Below, piece by piece: positions 32,766 through 41,750 of a DNA stretch of 64,000 nt (position 1 is its first letter; each line of letters opens with the position of its first letter). Location of the stretch: contig JALHNB010000007.1 of the NCBI GenBank assembly GCA_022843745.1, positions 124,001-188,000 of the forward strand, written 5' to 3'. The stretch is from Anaerolineae bacterium. GTDB lineage: Bacteria; Chloroflexota; Anaerolineae; Aggregatilineales; Phototrophicaceae. Both the position numbers and the translations under genes were made by a program. The notes below the pieces were generated by a model that saw nothing but the letters and a program-made list of their open reading frames with translations, had not been told where the DNA came from and did no database searches.

Positions 32766-34940
32766 CTCAAACCGAATCCAATCGACCATGAGTGCGAGTT
32801 TGCGCAGATCGCCGCCCTGGTTAACCTCGTTTGGCACGACCCAGCCATCATAATCGAGCGTCAAATTGAGATGTTTGCCGTCGCCGACAATCTCTGCTGG
32901 GAGCGTGAAGGTGAATGTTTGCAGCGAGTCTGTCGCGACAGATACAGCCGAATCCAGAGCCGTATCGTTGACCAAGACTCGCAGAGTGCGTGATTCGTGG
33001 AATGCCTGTGCGGAGAGTGAAATTTCATATTCGCCCGGTGGCAGGTCGAAATAAGTCTGTGTTTGTAGATATTCGCCGTTCCAGCGCACGGTGATTCCGG
33101 CGATATTTTCCGGCCCGTGCCAGCCCCAGCCGATAAACTTTTCGTCACCTATGCTGCCAATGTCGATCTGATATCTGCCGGGTTCGATCTCCGGCGGGAT
33201 ATTCGCTGGACAACCATCGGGATGCCATGCCGTGCGGTAGGCTACAGCATCACCTTCTACGTAAACCGGACAGAGCAAATCCGGCAGCGTATTGAAATAG
33301 CCGATAATTTCCTGATTCGTCGGGCCGACGCGCCCGATATAATCCTGATGAATCACAATATAGCCAATCGGCCACTCAAAAACGCGCTCCCGAAGCTGGT
33401 TTTCGACGACCTCCGGCTCTAAATAACGGCGCTGACCGAGCCACGCCAGCATCGGATCGTCGTAGAGCCAATACCAGAAATTCGCGAGTGGCGCACGGGC
33501 AATCGAGCCATTCAACATGCGCTTGCCGTGAGTTATGCCGTAAAACTGCGTCTCCATCGGGCGAAACTCACCGACCCACGCTTCACCAGAGCCGCCCGCG
33601 ACAGGCACTTCGAGGACGGCGTAATCATCGTAAGGTTCGCCGCGTTCTTCATCCATTTTGGCGTAAAAATCGTAGGGCTGCGTCACGCGCTGAATCGGCA
33701 TCGGCGCGAACAACTGCGCTTCGACCACAACCGCCAAAATCACAATGGTGCTGATCGCGATTTTCAAGCCGCGTGAGCGCGTCAACAGCGGCCCCCATGT
33801 TCGCCCGACGAAAATCATCGCTGGCAAAATCAGCAGGCCGCCGAAACGTGACGGTACCCGAAACATGCCGTTGAGCAGGTTGAACATCGCGGTAAAGGGC
33901 ATCCAGATTTCACTGCCTGCGATCAAAATACTGCCGCCTGGGGAAAGAATCAGCGGCACAATCACCAACGCCAGCCAGAACCAGCGGCGTGAATCGCGGA
34001 CGCGGCGGCGCAATATTGTCACGCTGGCGATTAATGTGAGTAGGGTGACGGGCAGGACGAACCAGCCGAGTGTCACTTTGCGATCATAGGTGGCGAAACG
34101 CGAAAAATAGCCTTCGGGAAATGGGATACCTTGCGCATCCTGAAGCGGCTGTGGCGAGAGGCCAGAACGATCAAATGTCAGAATATACGACAGTGGGCCG
34201 ACGAACCATAAAAGCACGACCATAAGCAGGATCGCCAGAATGCCAAATGCGACCAGACGTGCGCGATACGACCATGAGTGTGCTTCGAACAGAGTAAGCA
34301 GGGCATACGGCACGAGCAAAAACACACAAAACAGCAAAAATGTGTAATCGGTCATCATCATGCCGTAGAGCGCGAGTCCTTGAATGACCGCCCACATCAG
34401 GGCCTTTTTCGGCTGACCGATATGTCGCGCGATTTGCCCCCAGATCAAAATCTGGACAGGCAGCCAGAACATGCTGAGGTAGTTGACATTGGTCAGCATG
34501 GCGCTGAGAAGCATGGCGGGGGTGAGCATATAAGCGGCTGCCCCGGCCAGCGATAAGCCGTCAGGCACACTCTCGCGCCGCAAGAGCAGCCATGCCGTAT
34601 AGCCCGTCAGAGCCATCGCGGTGACAAAAATGACGTTCATGGCGACCAACGTGCCGGCTATTGGTTCGATCAGCGCCCACAGCGGATACCAGAATGGAGT
34701 GAGCGTGTGATAGGCAAGGTTCGTCGTCGCGGGAAATAGGACAAAATTGGTTTCGTAGAGATTGAGGCCGGGAGTTGTTAAAGCATGGCGAATCCACCAG
34801 AAATTCCAGTTAAAGTGATAATAATCGGTTGTCCAGTAGCCGCCTGTATGAGTCGCGGTGTGGAGCAGCGGCCAGTATAGGGCGAGGATGCTTAAAAACA
34901 GGAAAAAGCCGAGGGCGACAGGATGGCGTTTGAATTGCAT
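32745..34940 (-). CDS. GT-C-like polytopic membrane protein with C-terminal beta-sandwich domain (paralogue 1)
   Basis: This is a 731-residue protein. The first span is followed by an extracytoplasmic loop with TTDYYHFNWNFWWIRHALTT and ETNFVLFP. Around ten further spans run to about residue 420. Acidic residues in the first loop are typical of GT-C glycosyltransferases that use polyprenyl-phosphate sugars. A soluble region (430-590, with AWLGQRRYLEPEVVENQLRE and WHPDGCPANIPPE) leads to a 130-residue beta-sandwich (WGWHGPENIAGITVRWNGEY, FDLPPGEYEISLSAQAFHES, LALMVDWIRFERL), possibly carbohydrate-binding. It is last in a three-paralogue minus-strand operon, 2 bases after the stop of paralogue 2. 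Its C-terminus falls in a GCTAAC array. Donor and acceptor unknown. Confidence 0.7.
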   Translation of the reverse strand: MQFKRHPVALGFFLFLSILALYWPLLHTATHTGGYWTTDYYHFNWNFWWIRHALTTPGLNLYETNFVLFPATTNLAYHTLTPFWYPLWALIEPIAGTLVAMNVIFVTAMALTGYTAWLLLRRESVPDGLSLAGAAAYMLTPAMLLSAMLTNVNYLSMFWLPVQILIWGQIARHIGQPKKALMWAVIQGLALYGMMMTDYTFLLFCVFLLVPYALLTLFEAHSWSYRARLVAFGILAILLMVVLLWFVGPLSYILTFDRSGLSPQPLQDAQGIPFPEGYFSRFATYDRKVTLGWFVLPVTLLTLIASVTILRRRVRDSRRWFWLALVIVPLILSPGGSILIAGSEIWMPFTAMFNLLNGMFRVPSRFGGLLILPAMIFVGRTWGPLLTRSRGLKIAISTIVILAVVVEAQLFAPMPIQRVTQPYDFYAKMDEERGEPYDDYAVLEVPVAGGSGEAWVGEFRPMETQFYGITHGKRMLNGSIARAPLANFWYWLYDDPMLAWLGQRRYLEPEVVENQLRERVFEWPIGYIVIHQDYIGRVGPTNQEIIGYFNTLPDLLCPVYVEGDAVAYRTAWHPDGCPANIPPEIEPGRYQIDIGSIGDEKFIGWGWHGPENIAGITVRWNGEYLQTQTYFDLPPGEYEISLSAQAFHESRTLRVLVNDTALDSAVSVATDSLQTFTFTLPAEIVGDGKHLNLTLDYDGWVVPNEVNQGGDLRKLALMVDWIRFERLAVSS

Positions 34941-34942
34941 CG

Positions 34943-37171
34943 CTAATCACCCAGCCGTCTGAACTGAATCCAATCGACGGCGATGGCGAGTTTGCGCTCG
35001 TCTTCGCTCTGGCCGACCTCTTTAGGGATGATGATGTCGTCGTAATTCAGTGTGAGCCTGAGATTTTTGCCATCGCCGACGAGTTCAGATGGAAGCGGAT
35101 AAGTGTACGTTTGGAGCGTGTCGGTTGTGACAGATTGTGTCTCGCCGATTGGCGTGTCGTTCAGCAGCAGACTCAATTCGCGCGTTTCCCAGAAAGCCTG
35201 CGCTGAGAGCGAGACTTCGTATTCACCCGGTGGCAGATCGACGTAAACCTGTGTCTGTGGGTATTCGCCCGTCCAGCGCAGAGTCAGGCCAGAAACGTCT
35301 TCCTGCCAATGCCAGCCCCAGCCGATAAATTTTTCGTCGCCGGATGTGCCGATGTCAATTCTGTAGGTATGAGGTTCCGTTTCAGGTGGGATTCGTGCCG
35401 GACAGCCGTCGGGATGCCATGTTGTGCGGTAAACAAGGGCATCGCGCTCGATCCACATTGGACACACAAGGTCGGGCAATGAATTCAGGTAGCCGATAAT
35501 TTCTTGCAGCGTAGGGCCATTTTTCCAAATGTAATCGCTGTGAATCACGATGTAACCAATCGGCCATTCGGCGATGCGTTCGCGCAACTGTTCCTCGACG
35601 ACATCAGGCTCGATAAAGCGGCGCTGACCCAACCACGCCAACATGGGATCGTCATAGCGCATGCCCCAAAAATGGGCGAAATTCACGCGCGAGATATGCC
35701 CATTGACCATGCGCTTGTGATGGGTGATGCCGTAATACATCATAGCCGCGTATTTTTGCTCACCGACAATGCCTTCGCCACTGCTTGCGCCTGTTGGTAC
35801 TTCGACCACGACATAATCATACGGCTCTTTCCCCATCTCCTCGTAGAAATGGTAAGGCTGTGGCTTTGGCTGAATAACTACCGATTCTAACACCCGTGAG
35901 TCGGCGAGAACGATGAACATAAACGCGGCTGGAAAGGCGATTTTGAGCCGGGAATGTCGTTTCAGAATAGGTGTGAGCGTCATCATGCCGAACAGTACGC
36001 CGGGGATAACGAAAACGGGCATAAAGCGCTCAGGATAGCGGAACTGACCGCCGAGAAGCTGGTGAAGAAAAATATAGGGCAGCGTGATTTGGGTTTCGCC
36101 GATGTTGATGAACGCGCCCGGTGATAGGATCAGCGGCAGCGGGACAAGCGTCAGCCAGAACCAGCGCATGGGCAGCGAGGATTTTTCGCGTTTGCGCAGC
36201 CACCCATTGATAATCAGCACGATGACCATGAACGGGATGTAGACTGTGCCTAACGGAACGCCTTCTTCAACGGGTGTATTGCGGATGAAATCCCAGGGAA
36301 ACTGGATGCGAACCGCGCGGTCAACGGGTGTAGCCGCCAGCCCGGAGCGATCAAATTTTAAGAGGTCAGGCAGCGGGCCGATAAACCAGAGCAAAACCAA
36401 CCCTATAGCAAGAGCAAGCACTCCGAGAGCCGCCAACCGCGCACGTCCGGCCCAGGTTGGCGTTCGCCAGAGGGTAAGCAGGCCGTAGGGGACGATCAAA
36501 AATGCTAAAAACAGCGGGTATTGAATATCAGTCAGCACCATCGCCCAGAACGCAACGCCAAACAAAATCGTCCAGAACAGGGGTCGTTGTAGCAATGTTT
36601 TGCCGGGTTTTTGATTGCTTCGCGCGATCTCACCCCAGGTCAGCAGCATGAGGGGCAACCAGAACCATCCCATAATGTTGACAGTTGTCCAGTAGGTGGC
36701 GCTGAACATGAGGCGTGAAAGTTCGAGCATCGTGCCGCCCACCAGCGCCAACCCATAGGAAACGCCTTCGCGCCGCAGCAGCATAAAAAATGTGCAGCCT
36801 GTCAGCGTGAATGCCACGACAAAAACCGCTGTCATGCCCGCGATTGTCCCGAAAAGCGGCTCGACCAGCGCCCAGACCGGATACCAGAACACCGTCAGCG
36901 TGTGATAACTCAGGTTCGAGGTGAAGGGAGCCATGATGTAGTTGGTTTCATAGACATTGAGGCCGGGGGTTGTCAGGGCATGGCGTACCCACCAGTAATT
37001 CCAGTGAAACTGAAAATAGTCGGTAACTTGCGATCCTGTAATCGACGTATCCATATTAAAAATCGGCAGATAGAGCGCTAAAAAGGCGATGAGCGCGAAA
37101 AAGATCACGATCACCAATGCACGCCCGATGAGCGTTGAAGGTTTTTGGCTGACAGTTTGAATCATGCGCAT
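34943..37171 (-). CDS. GT-C-like polytopic membrane protein with C-terminal beta-sandwich domain (paralogue 2)
   Basis: This is a 742-residue protein with the same architecture as its neighbours. The conserved first loop is VTDYFQFHWNYWWVRHALTT, with ETNYIMAP after it. There is a multi-span core, then YDDPMLAWLGQRRFIEPDVV, WHPDGCPARIPPE, and a terminal beta-sandwich with WGWHWQEDVSGLTLRWTGEY and YVDLPPGEYEVSLSAQAF. The ATG at 37171 overlaps the upstream stop as TAATG and is preferred to the 81-codon upstream extension, which is out-of-character sequence read inside paralogue 3. Identity in the loop and in the C-terminal domain with the other two is high, showing tandem duplication. Confidence 0.7.
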   Translation of the reverse strand: MRMIQTVSQKPSTLIGRALVIVIFFALIAFLALYLPIFNMDTSITGSQVTDYFQFHWNYWWVRHALTTPGLNVYETNYIMAPFTSNLSYHTLTVFWYPVWALVEPLFGTIAGMTAVFVVAFTLTGCTFFMLLRREGVSYGLALVGGTMLELSRLMFSATYWTTVNIMGWFWLPLMLLTWGEIARSNQKPGKTLLQRPLFWTILFGVAFWAMVLTDIQYPLFLAFLIVPYGLLTLWRTPTWAGRARLAALGVLALAIGLVLLWFIGPLPDLLKFDRSGLAATPVDRAVRIQFPWDFIRNTPVEEGVPLGTVYIPFMVIVLIINGWLRKREKSSLPMRWFWLTLVPLPLILSPGAFINIGETQITLPYIFLHQLLGGQFRYPERFMPVFVIPGVLFGMMTLTPILKRHSRLKIAFPAAFMFIVLADSRVLESVVIQPKPQPYHFYEEMGKEPYDYVVVEVPTGASSGEGIVGEQKYAAMMYYGITHHKRMVNGHISRVNFAHFWGMRYDDPMLAWLGQRRFIEPDVVEEQLRERIAEWPIGYIVIHSDYIWKNGPTLQEIIGYLNSLPDLVCPMWIERDALVYRTTWHPDGCPARIPPETEPHTYRIDIGTSGDEKFIGWGWHWQEDVSGLTLRWTGEYPQTQVYVDLPPGEYEVSLSAQAFWETRELSLLLNDTPIGETQSVTTDTLQTYTYPLPSELVGDGKNLRLTLNYDDIIIPKEVGQSEDERKLAIAVDWIQFRRLGD

Positions 37172-39348
37172 TATCTCGGTGTGAAACGTATCCAATCGAC
37201 GGCGATTGCTAGTTTGCGCGGGTCGGCGCTCTGGCCTATTTCGTTGGGGACAATCACGTTGTCGTAATCCAGCGTTACGGTGATATGCTGACCGTCGCCA
37301 ACAGCCGCTTCTGGAATATTGAAGGTGTAAGTTTGCAGAGAATCGACAGAAACCGTCGCTGTTTCGTCCAGCGGCGTATCGTTGACCAGAATGCTCAGTT
37401 CGCGCGATTCCCAAAAAGCTTGTGCTGAAATTTCAAGTTGATATTCGCCGGGGGGTAGATCGACGTAAATTTTCGTTTGCGGATATTCGCCTGTCCAGCG
37501 CAAATTCAGACCAGAAACATCTTCCGGCCAATGCCAGCCCCAGCCGATATAGCGCACATCGTCTGCCGCGCCGATGTCAATCTGATATGCGCCGGATTCG
37601 GTCTGCGGTGGGATGCGCGGCGGGCAGCCATCGGGATGCCAGGTCGTGCGGAAGACGACGGCATCATGCTCGACAAACATGGGACAGAGCAAGTCCGGCA
37701 GGGCATTAAAATAGCCGATAATTTCCTGATTGGTCGAACCGTTGCGCCCAATCTGATCCTGATGGATGACGATGTATCCGACAGGCCATTCCGAAATCAT
37801 CTGGCGCAGCTTAGGCTCGACCAAATCCGGCTCAAGCAAACGGCGCTGACCGAGCCAACTCAGCAGCGGGTCATCGGTGCGCAGCGGCCAGAAATTTTCC
37901 GTCGGTGTGCGCGAGATGAAGCCGTTGACCATACGCTTCTGATGAGTCATGCCGTAGAACTGATAGGTGATGACGTGGGGATCGCCAATCAAAACCTCGC
38001 CTGTCCCTACGCCCGTCGGCACTTCGACCACCACATAATCGTCGTAGGGTTCGCCGCGCTCCTCGCCCATCGTTTCGTAAAAATTATACGGATAGAGGAT
38101 CGGGTCAATCGGCGCGGTTTCGAACATGCGAACATCCAGCCCTAACAGCAAAAAGGCCGCAATGAGGACACCATAACGCTGTGCGCGTGGCAAAATCGGT
38201 GTCCAGGTTTTGGCGACGAAAATCAAGGCAGCAACGATAAAAATGGGCGCGAGTCGCCAGGGCATCCGAAACATGCCGTTGGTGAGCGTATGGAGCAGGC
38301 GAAAGGGCATCGGGATGCTCATGCCAAACAGCGTAATATTCGGCCCCATCGACAGGATCAGCGGTGGCAGCATCAGCACGAACCACAGCCAGCGATCCGA
38401 CGGCATGCGGCGGCGCAGGCGCGAGAGTGCGACGATCAGCGAAATAATCGTGACGATGGTGACGAATCCGCCGAGCGTCGGTGTGTTCCAGTTCCACCAA
38501 ACGTCATACATCGACAGATAGCCGCCGGGGAAGGGTACGCCGGGGCGATCCTCAACGCCGCCGGGTGCGAGTGTACCCGTGAAGCTACGCATATATGGCA
38601 GCGGCCCAGCGAACCATAATAACGCGAAGGCAATCGCTAAGGTTAACAGTCCGGCGAAAATGATCGGGAGGCGCTTTTTCGCTCGCCAGAAGGTATAGAG
38701 GGCATACGGAGCAAGTAAAAACGCCACGAAAATCGGAAATTGCAGATCGGTTAAGCCCAACCCCCACAGCGCGAAGCCCTGCGCCACTGACCAGAAAACG
38801 GCCAGTCGGATTTTGCCCGCTTCGACAGACGAGACGATCTGTTTCCATAGAAGCAAATGCGCCGGAAGCCAGAACCAATCGCCGAGATTGATGTGTGTGT
38901 TGTAGTAAAAATAACGGGAGACAGGCGAAATTTGCAGCGCCAGCCCGCCAATAAGCGCGATTCCCGGTGATGCACCTTCGCTGCGGAGGAAGACGAACAG
39001 CAGGTAGCCGTTGAGGAAGCACATCAGGAAAATAATCACGTTCATCGCCGTGAACGTACCTGCCAGCGGCTCGACCAGCGCCCAAACCGGATACCAGAAT
39101 GCCGTCAACGCATGATAGCCCAGGTTATTCATGTGCGGGAACATCACGTAATTGGTTTCAAAAACATTCAGGCCGGGTGTGGTCAGCGCATGGCGAATCC
39201 ACCACATATTCCAGTGATAATCGAAATAGTCATATCCGGTGACATGTGTGCCATTGGTAAACCACAGAATATAGAGGATGATAAAGGCCATCAGCGCGTA
39301 GAAAATGATGGCTGCGGATTGCAGACGAAGTTGTTTGGGCATTATCAA
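37171..39348 (-). CDS. GT-C-like polytopic membrane protein with C-terminal beta-sandwich domain (paralogue 3, first in operon)
   Basis: This is a 725-residue protein. The first loop is GYDYFDYHWNMWWIRHALTT with ETNYVMFP. The membrane core includes LALWGLGLTDLQFPIFVAFL-like helices. The soluble part has LLSWLGQRRLLEPDLVEPKL and WHPDGCPPRIPPQTE. The C-terminal beta-sandwich has WGWHWPEDVSGLNLRWTGEY and YVDLPPGEYQLEISAQAF. All three paralogues keep the VAIxDWIxF-like ending (LAIAVDWIRFTPR here). It lies upstream of and divergent from a small secreted Cys protein. It may be a glycosyltransferase of the YfhO/GT-C style or another lipid-sugar enzyme; no single conserved catalytic motif beyond the first-loop acidic/aromatic cluster can be named. 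Confidence 0.68.
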   Translation of the reverse strand: MIMPKQLRLQSAAIIFYALMAFIILYILWFTNGTHVTGYDYFDYHWNMWWIRHALTTPGLNVFETNYVMFPHMNNLGYHALTAFWYPVWALVEPLAGTFTAMNVIIFLMCFLNGYLLFVFLRSEGASPGIALIGGLALQISPVSRYFYYNTHINLGDWFWLPAHLLLWKQIVSSVEAGKIRLAVFWSVAQGFALWGLGLTDLQFPIFVAFLLAPYALYTFWRAKKRLPIIFAGLLTLAIAFALLWFAGPLPYMRSFTGTLAPGGVEDRPGVPFPGGYLSMYDVWWNWNTPTLGGFVTIVTIISLIVALSRLRRRMPSDRWLWFVLMLPPLILSMGPNITLFGMSIPMPFRLLHTLTNGMFRMPWRLAPIFIVAALIFVAKTWTPILPRAQRYGVLIAAFLLLGLDVRMFETAPIDPILYPYNFYETMGEERGEPYDDYVVVEVPTGVGTGEVLIGDPHVITYQFYGMTHQKRMVNGFISRTPTENFWPLRTDDPLLSWLGQRRLLEPDLVEPKLRQMISEWPVGYIVIHQDQIGRNGSTNQEIIGYFNALPDLLCPMFVEHDAVVFRTTWHPDGCPPRIPPQTESGAYQIDIGAADDVRYIGWGWHWPEDVSGLNLRWTGEYPQTKIYVDLPPGEYQLEISAQAFWESRELSILVNDTPLDETATVSVDSLQTYTFNIPEAAVGDGQHITVTLDYDNVIVPNEIGQSADPRKLAIAVDWIRFTPR

Positions 39349-39443
39349 CTCAGATAACGTGAGAAAACTACGGTAGCCAAATTACGTTTTCCCCCATAAA
39401 ATTGGGCGCTGTATTTGTACCGCTTGGAGAGGAAAAAGACAAA

Positions 39444-39962
39444 ATGCTGTATCGTAAATTCATCGCTACTCTGATCGTCGCTATTATGGGGGCAACCCTG
39501 CTCATTCTGGCGCTGCCGACTGGTGTCGCCAATGCCTGCCTGCCCTGCAACTGCAAAACTCACCGCACTGTGAACTGCTTTGGCCGTTATGGTGTGTATA
39601 TCCTGCAAAACGGTGATAGCTGCGCGATTCGCGTTCTGGATATTGATGACGATGGTCGTTCTTCGCGCGCCTTTGACCTGTCGGCAAAAGAACTCGCCGA
39701 ACTGCCGGAAACGCCCGAAGAAAACATGCTGGTTGACGAATATTATGAGATCGCGTTCTACAAGCTGACGACTGGCGAATATCAGGTCAATTCCGGCCCT
39801 GATGCCGAGGGTAAAGTCTTTGTCCTCAATTTTACGGGCTGCCCAGCCACGAATGTCTATGAAAGCACATTTATTACAGGTGGGCCAGTGACTCAATTGA
39901 CGAATGATGCCCAACCAGCGCCCGAAGCCCAACCAGCGGCTGAAGAAGCGGCGGCTCAATAG
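39444..39962 (+). CDS. Small secreted Cys-containing protein, function unknown
   Basis: This 172-residue protein starts at the ATG at 39444, with GGAGAGGAAA upstream. A signal peptide covers about residues 1-30 (LIVAIMGATLLILALPTGVA). The mature N-terminus is Cys-rich (NACLPCNCKTHRTVNCFG), followed by a beta-rich stretch (VYILQNGDSCAIRVLDIDDD, YYEIAFYKLTTGEYQVN) and one further Cys (FTGCPATNVYES). It ends in a low-complexity Ala/Gln/Pro/Glu tail (AQPAPEAQPAAEEAAAQ). I do not recognise the family. The convergent epimerase overlaps its last codons by 7 bases. A minus-strand frame across the same interval has no signal or motif and is rejected. Confidence 0.65.
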   Translation: MLYRKFIATLIVAIMGATLLILALPTGVANACLPCNCKTHRTVNCFGRYGVYILQNGDSCAIRVLDIDDDGRSSRAFDLSAKELAELPETPEENMLVDEYYEIAFYKLTTGEYQVNSGPDAEGKVFVLNFTGCPATNVYESTFITGGPVTQLTNDAQPAPEAQPAAEEAAAQ

Positions 39963-40915
39963 CGGTTTAACCCACGCGCCCATTCAATCGTCTCGCGCAT
40001 CCCGTGCTGCCATGCGACCTGCGGCGACCAGCCTAAAAGTGCTTTTGCACGGCTGATGTCGGCAGCGGAGATACGCATGTCGCCGGGCTGCGCGGGATGA
40101 TAGTTTACCGGGTACGTTTCGCGCGTGTAACCGAATGATTCTAATACAGCATCGCAGAGCAGATTGACGCTCAGCGAATGGCCTGTCCCCAGATTGACGA
40201 CTTGCCCATAGCTGGCAGGTTGGTCAATCGCATCTACCCAGGCACGTGCGATGTCCGAGATATGCACAAAATCGCGCGATTGCTCGCCATCGGAATGAAT
40301 GTTGATTGGTTCGCCGCGCAGGACATTGCCGATAAAAATCGCGAATACGCCCTGATAGGCATTCGTCAGGCTTTGGCGGATGCCGTACACGTTGAACATC
40401 CGCATGGACGTGACGTGAAAATCGAACCCCAAATCTTTGCGCAGCGCTGTCGCATGGACGTAGCGTTCTGCGGCATATTTGGTGATCGCGTAATATGAAA
40501 TCGGGGCAGGGGGCGTATCTTCCGGCGTTGGGACAACCGGATTATTGCCGTAAATCGTCATTGAACTGGCGAAAATCAGGCGCGGGATTCGATATTTGAT
40601 ACACTGCTGCAAGATGTTGATCGTGCCAAGCGTATTGACGTTCAAATCAGCAGCGGGGTCTTGAAACGAGAGCCGGATGGATGCTTGCCCAGCGATATGC
40701 AGCACGGCATCAATTCCGCGCTCAAAAATGGGCGTTAAATCGGCTTCATTTCGCACATCACCCATGATAAATTCGGCGTTTGGATTGAGGTTATCCCGTG
40801 TGCCTGTTGTCAGGTTATCTAAAACGATGGGTATATCACCTCGCGCAAGCAGTAAATCGACAATATGGCTGCCGATGAAGCCAGCTCCGCCTGTAACCAG
40901 AATCCGCTTTTTCAA
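39956..40915 (-). CDS. NAD-dependent sugar-nucleotide epimerase (UDP-glucose 4-epimerase-like)
   Basis: This 319-residue extended SDR has GGAGFIGSHIVDLLLARGD at the N-terminus, SSMTIYGNNP for the catalytic Ser/Thr, and YYAITKYAAE with the Tyr-Lys pair. Further marks are MRMFNVYGIRQ, FVHISDIARAWV and the domain-closing VNLGTGHSLSV. It probably interconverts UDP-glucose/galactose-type donors for the glycan cluster; a dehydratase or reductase is less likely. It starts with TTG, overlapping the TGA of the GT2 gene as TTGA, so the two are translationally coupled. A strong ATG alternative is absent. Confidence 0.87.
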   Translation of the reverse strand: MKKRILVTGGAGFIGSHIVDLLLARGDIPIVLDNLTTGTRDNLNPNAEFIMGDVRNEADLTPIFERGIDAVLHIAGQASIRLSFQDPAADLNVNTLGTINILQQCIKYRIPRLIFASSMTIYGNNPVVPTPEDTPPAPISYYAITKYAAERYVHATALRKDLGFDFHVTSMRMFNVYGIRQSLTNAYQGVFAIFIGNVLRGEPINIHSDGEQSRDFVHISDIARAWVDAIDQPASYGQVVNLGTGHSLSVNLLCDAVLESFGYTRETYPVNYHPAQPGDMRISAADISRAKALLGWSPQVAWQHGMRETIEWARGLNRY

Positions 40916-41709
40916 TTTGTGTCGCTCGGAATATCAGGTTCGCTCACAGGCTTCCAGGGTTTAAAAACAGTGCTGTCGGTGCGGTAAGTATCATGTTTGA
41001 CCAGCAGCCACTCGAACCAGACGATCAGCAGGGTATAGAGATAACGGCTGCCTTGTTCTTTCAGCTTGAGCGCAGAGACACCAATATCGCGGTTGCGCCA
41101 TGTGATCGGGATGGTCTTATAGGAATAGCCACGCACCATCGCCTTCAGCGGAATCTCGATTGTCAGATTGAAGTGCGGGGATACCAGCGGACGACAGCCT
41201 TCGATTACGTTGGCGCGATAACCCTTAAAAGCGTTGGTTGTGTCGTTGTAGGGTATATTGAACATCAAACGGATGACGAAATTCGCCAGTCGGTTAATAC
41301 CCAGCTTGAATTTGGGGTAGTCGTAGACTTTTGAGCCGCGCATGAAGCGTGAACCAAAGGCGCAGTCGGCCTCGTCGCGCAGGATATAGTAGTATTTTTC
41401 CACGTCCTGGGGCGAATCCGACGCATCCGCCATGTAGATCATCACCGCGTCACCCGTGAAATGATTCAGGCCAAATGTCACCGCCCGGCCAAAGCCGTTG
41501 CGTCCGGTATTGCGCACCACGCGGATACGCTCATCCTTGACGTGTTCTGCCCAGACCAACTCGTAAGTACGGTCTGTACTGCCGTCATCGACCACCAGGA
41601 TTTCGAGGTTGGTGATGCCCACGCTATCCAGATAATCGCGTAAGGCGACAACCGTTTTTTCGACATTGCCTTCTTCGTTACGCGCCGGGATGACCAGTGA
41701 AAGTTTCAT
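40912..41709 (-). CDS. Family 2 glycosyltransferase, dolichyl/polyprenyl-phosphate mannosyltransferase-like
   Basis: This is a 265-residue GT-A fold enzyme without C-terminal membrane spans. N-terminal LSLVIPARNEEGNVEKTVVA and ILVVDDGSTDRTYELV hold the nucleotide site. The usual DxD region reads MIYMADASDSPQDVEKYY, an altered form of DADLQDPPE. FGSRFMRGSKVYDYP and RGYSYKTIPITWRNRDIGVS follow in DPM1-like order. Such enzymes transfer a sugar from a nucleotide to polyprenyl phosphate on the cytoplasmic face, which would supply lipid-linked sugar to the nearby GT-C-like proteins. It is coupled to the downstream epimerase by a stop/start overlap. Confidence 0.85.
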   Translation of the reverse strand: MKLSLVIPARNEEGNVEKTVVALRDYLDSVGITNLEILVVDDGSTDRTYELVWAEHVKDERIRVVRNTGRNGFGRAVTFGLNHFTGDAVMIYMADASDSPQDVEKYYYILRDEADCAFGSRFMRGSKVYDYPKFKLGINRLANFVIRLMFNIPYNDTTNAFKGYRANVIEGCRPLVSPHFNLTIEIPLKAMVRGYSYKTIPITWRNRDIGVSALKLKEQGSRYLYTLLIVWFEWLLVKHDTYRTDSTVFKPWKPVSEPDIPSDTN

Positions 41710-41750
41710 ATTATCCCTTAGATCGCTATTTATAGACTGATGGGTTGCGC

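Noticed and set aside
34943-37414. An 81-codon N-terminal extension of the second GT-C-like gene
   Set aside because: The extension reads inside the upstream paralogue in another frame and has no hydrophobic or conserved content; the TAATG junction at 37171 gives the family N-terminus.
39345-39983. A 212-codon minus-strand open frame covering the small secreted protein gene
   Set aside because: No signal, motif or ribosome site; the plus-strand frame has a clear signal peptide and ribosome site, so this is the complementary shadow.
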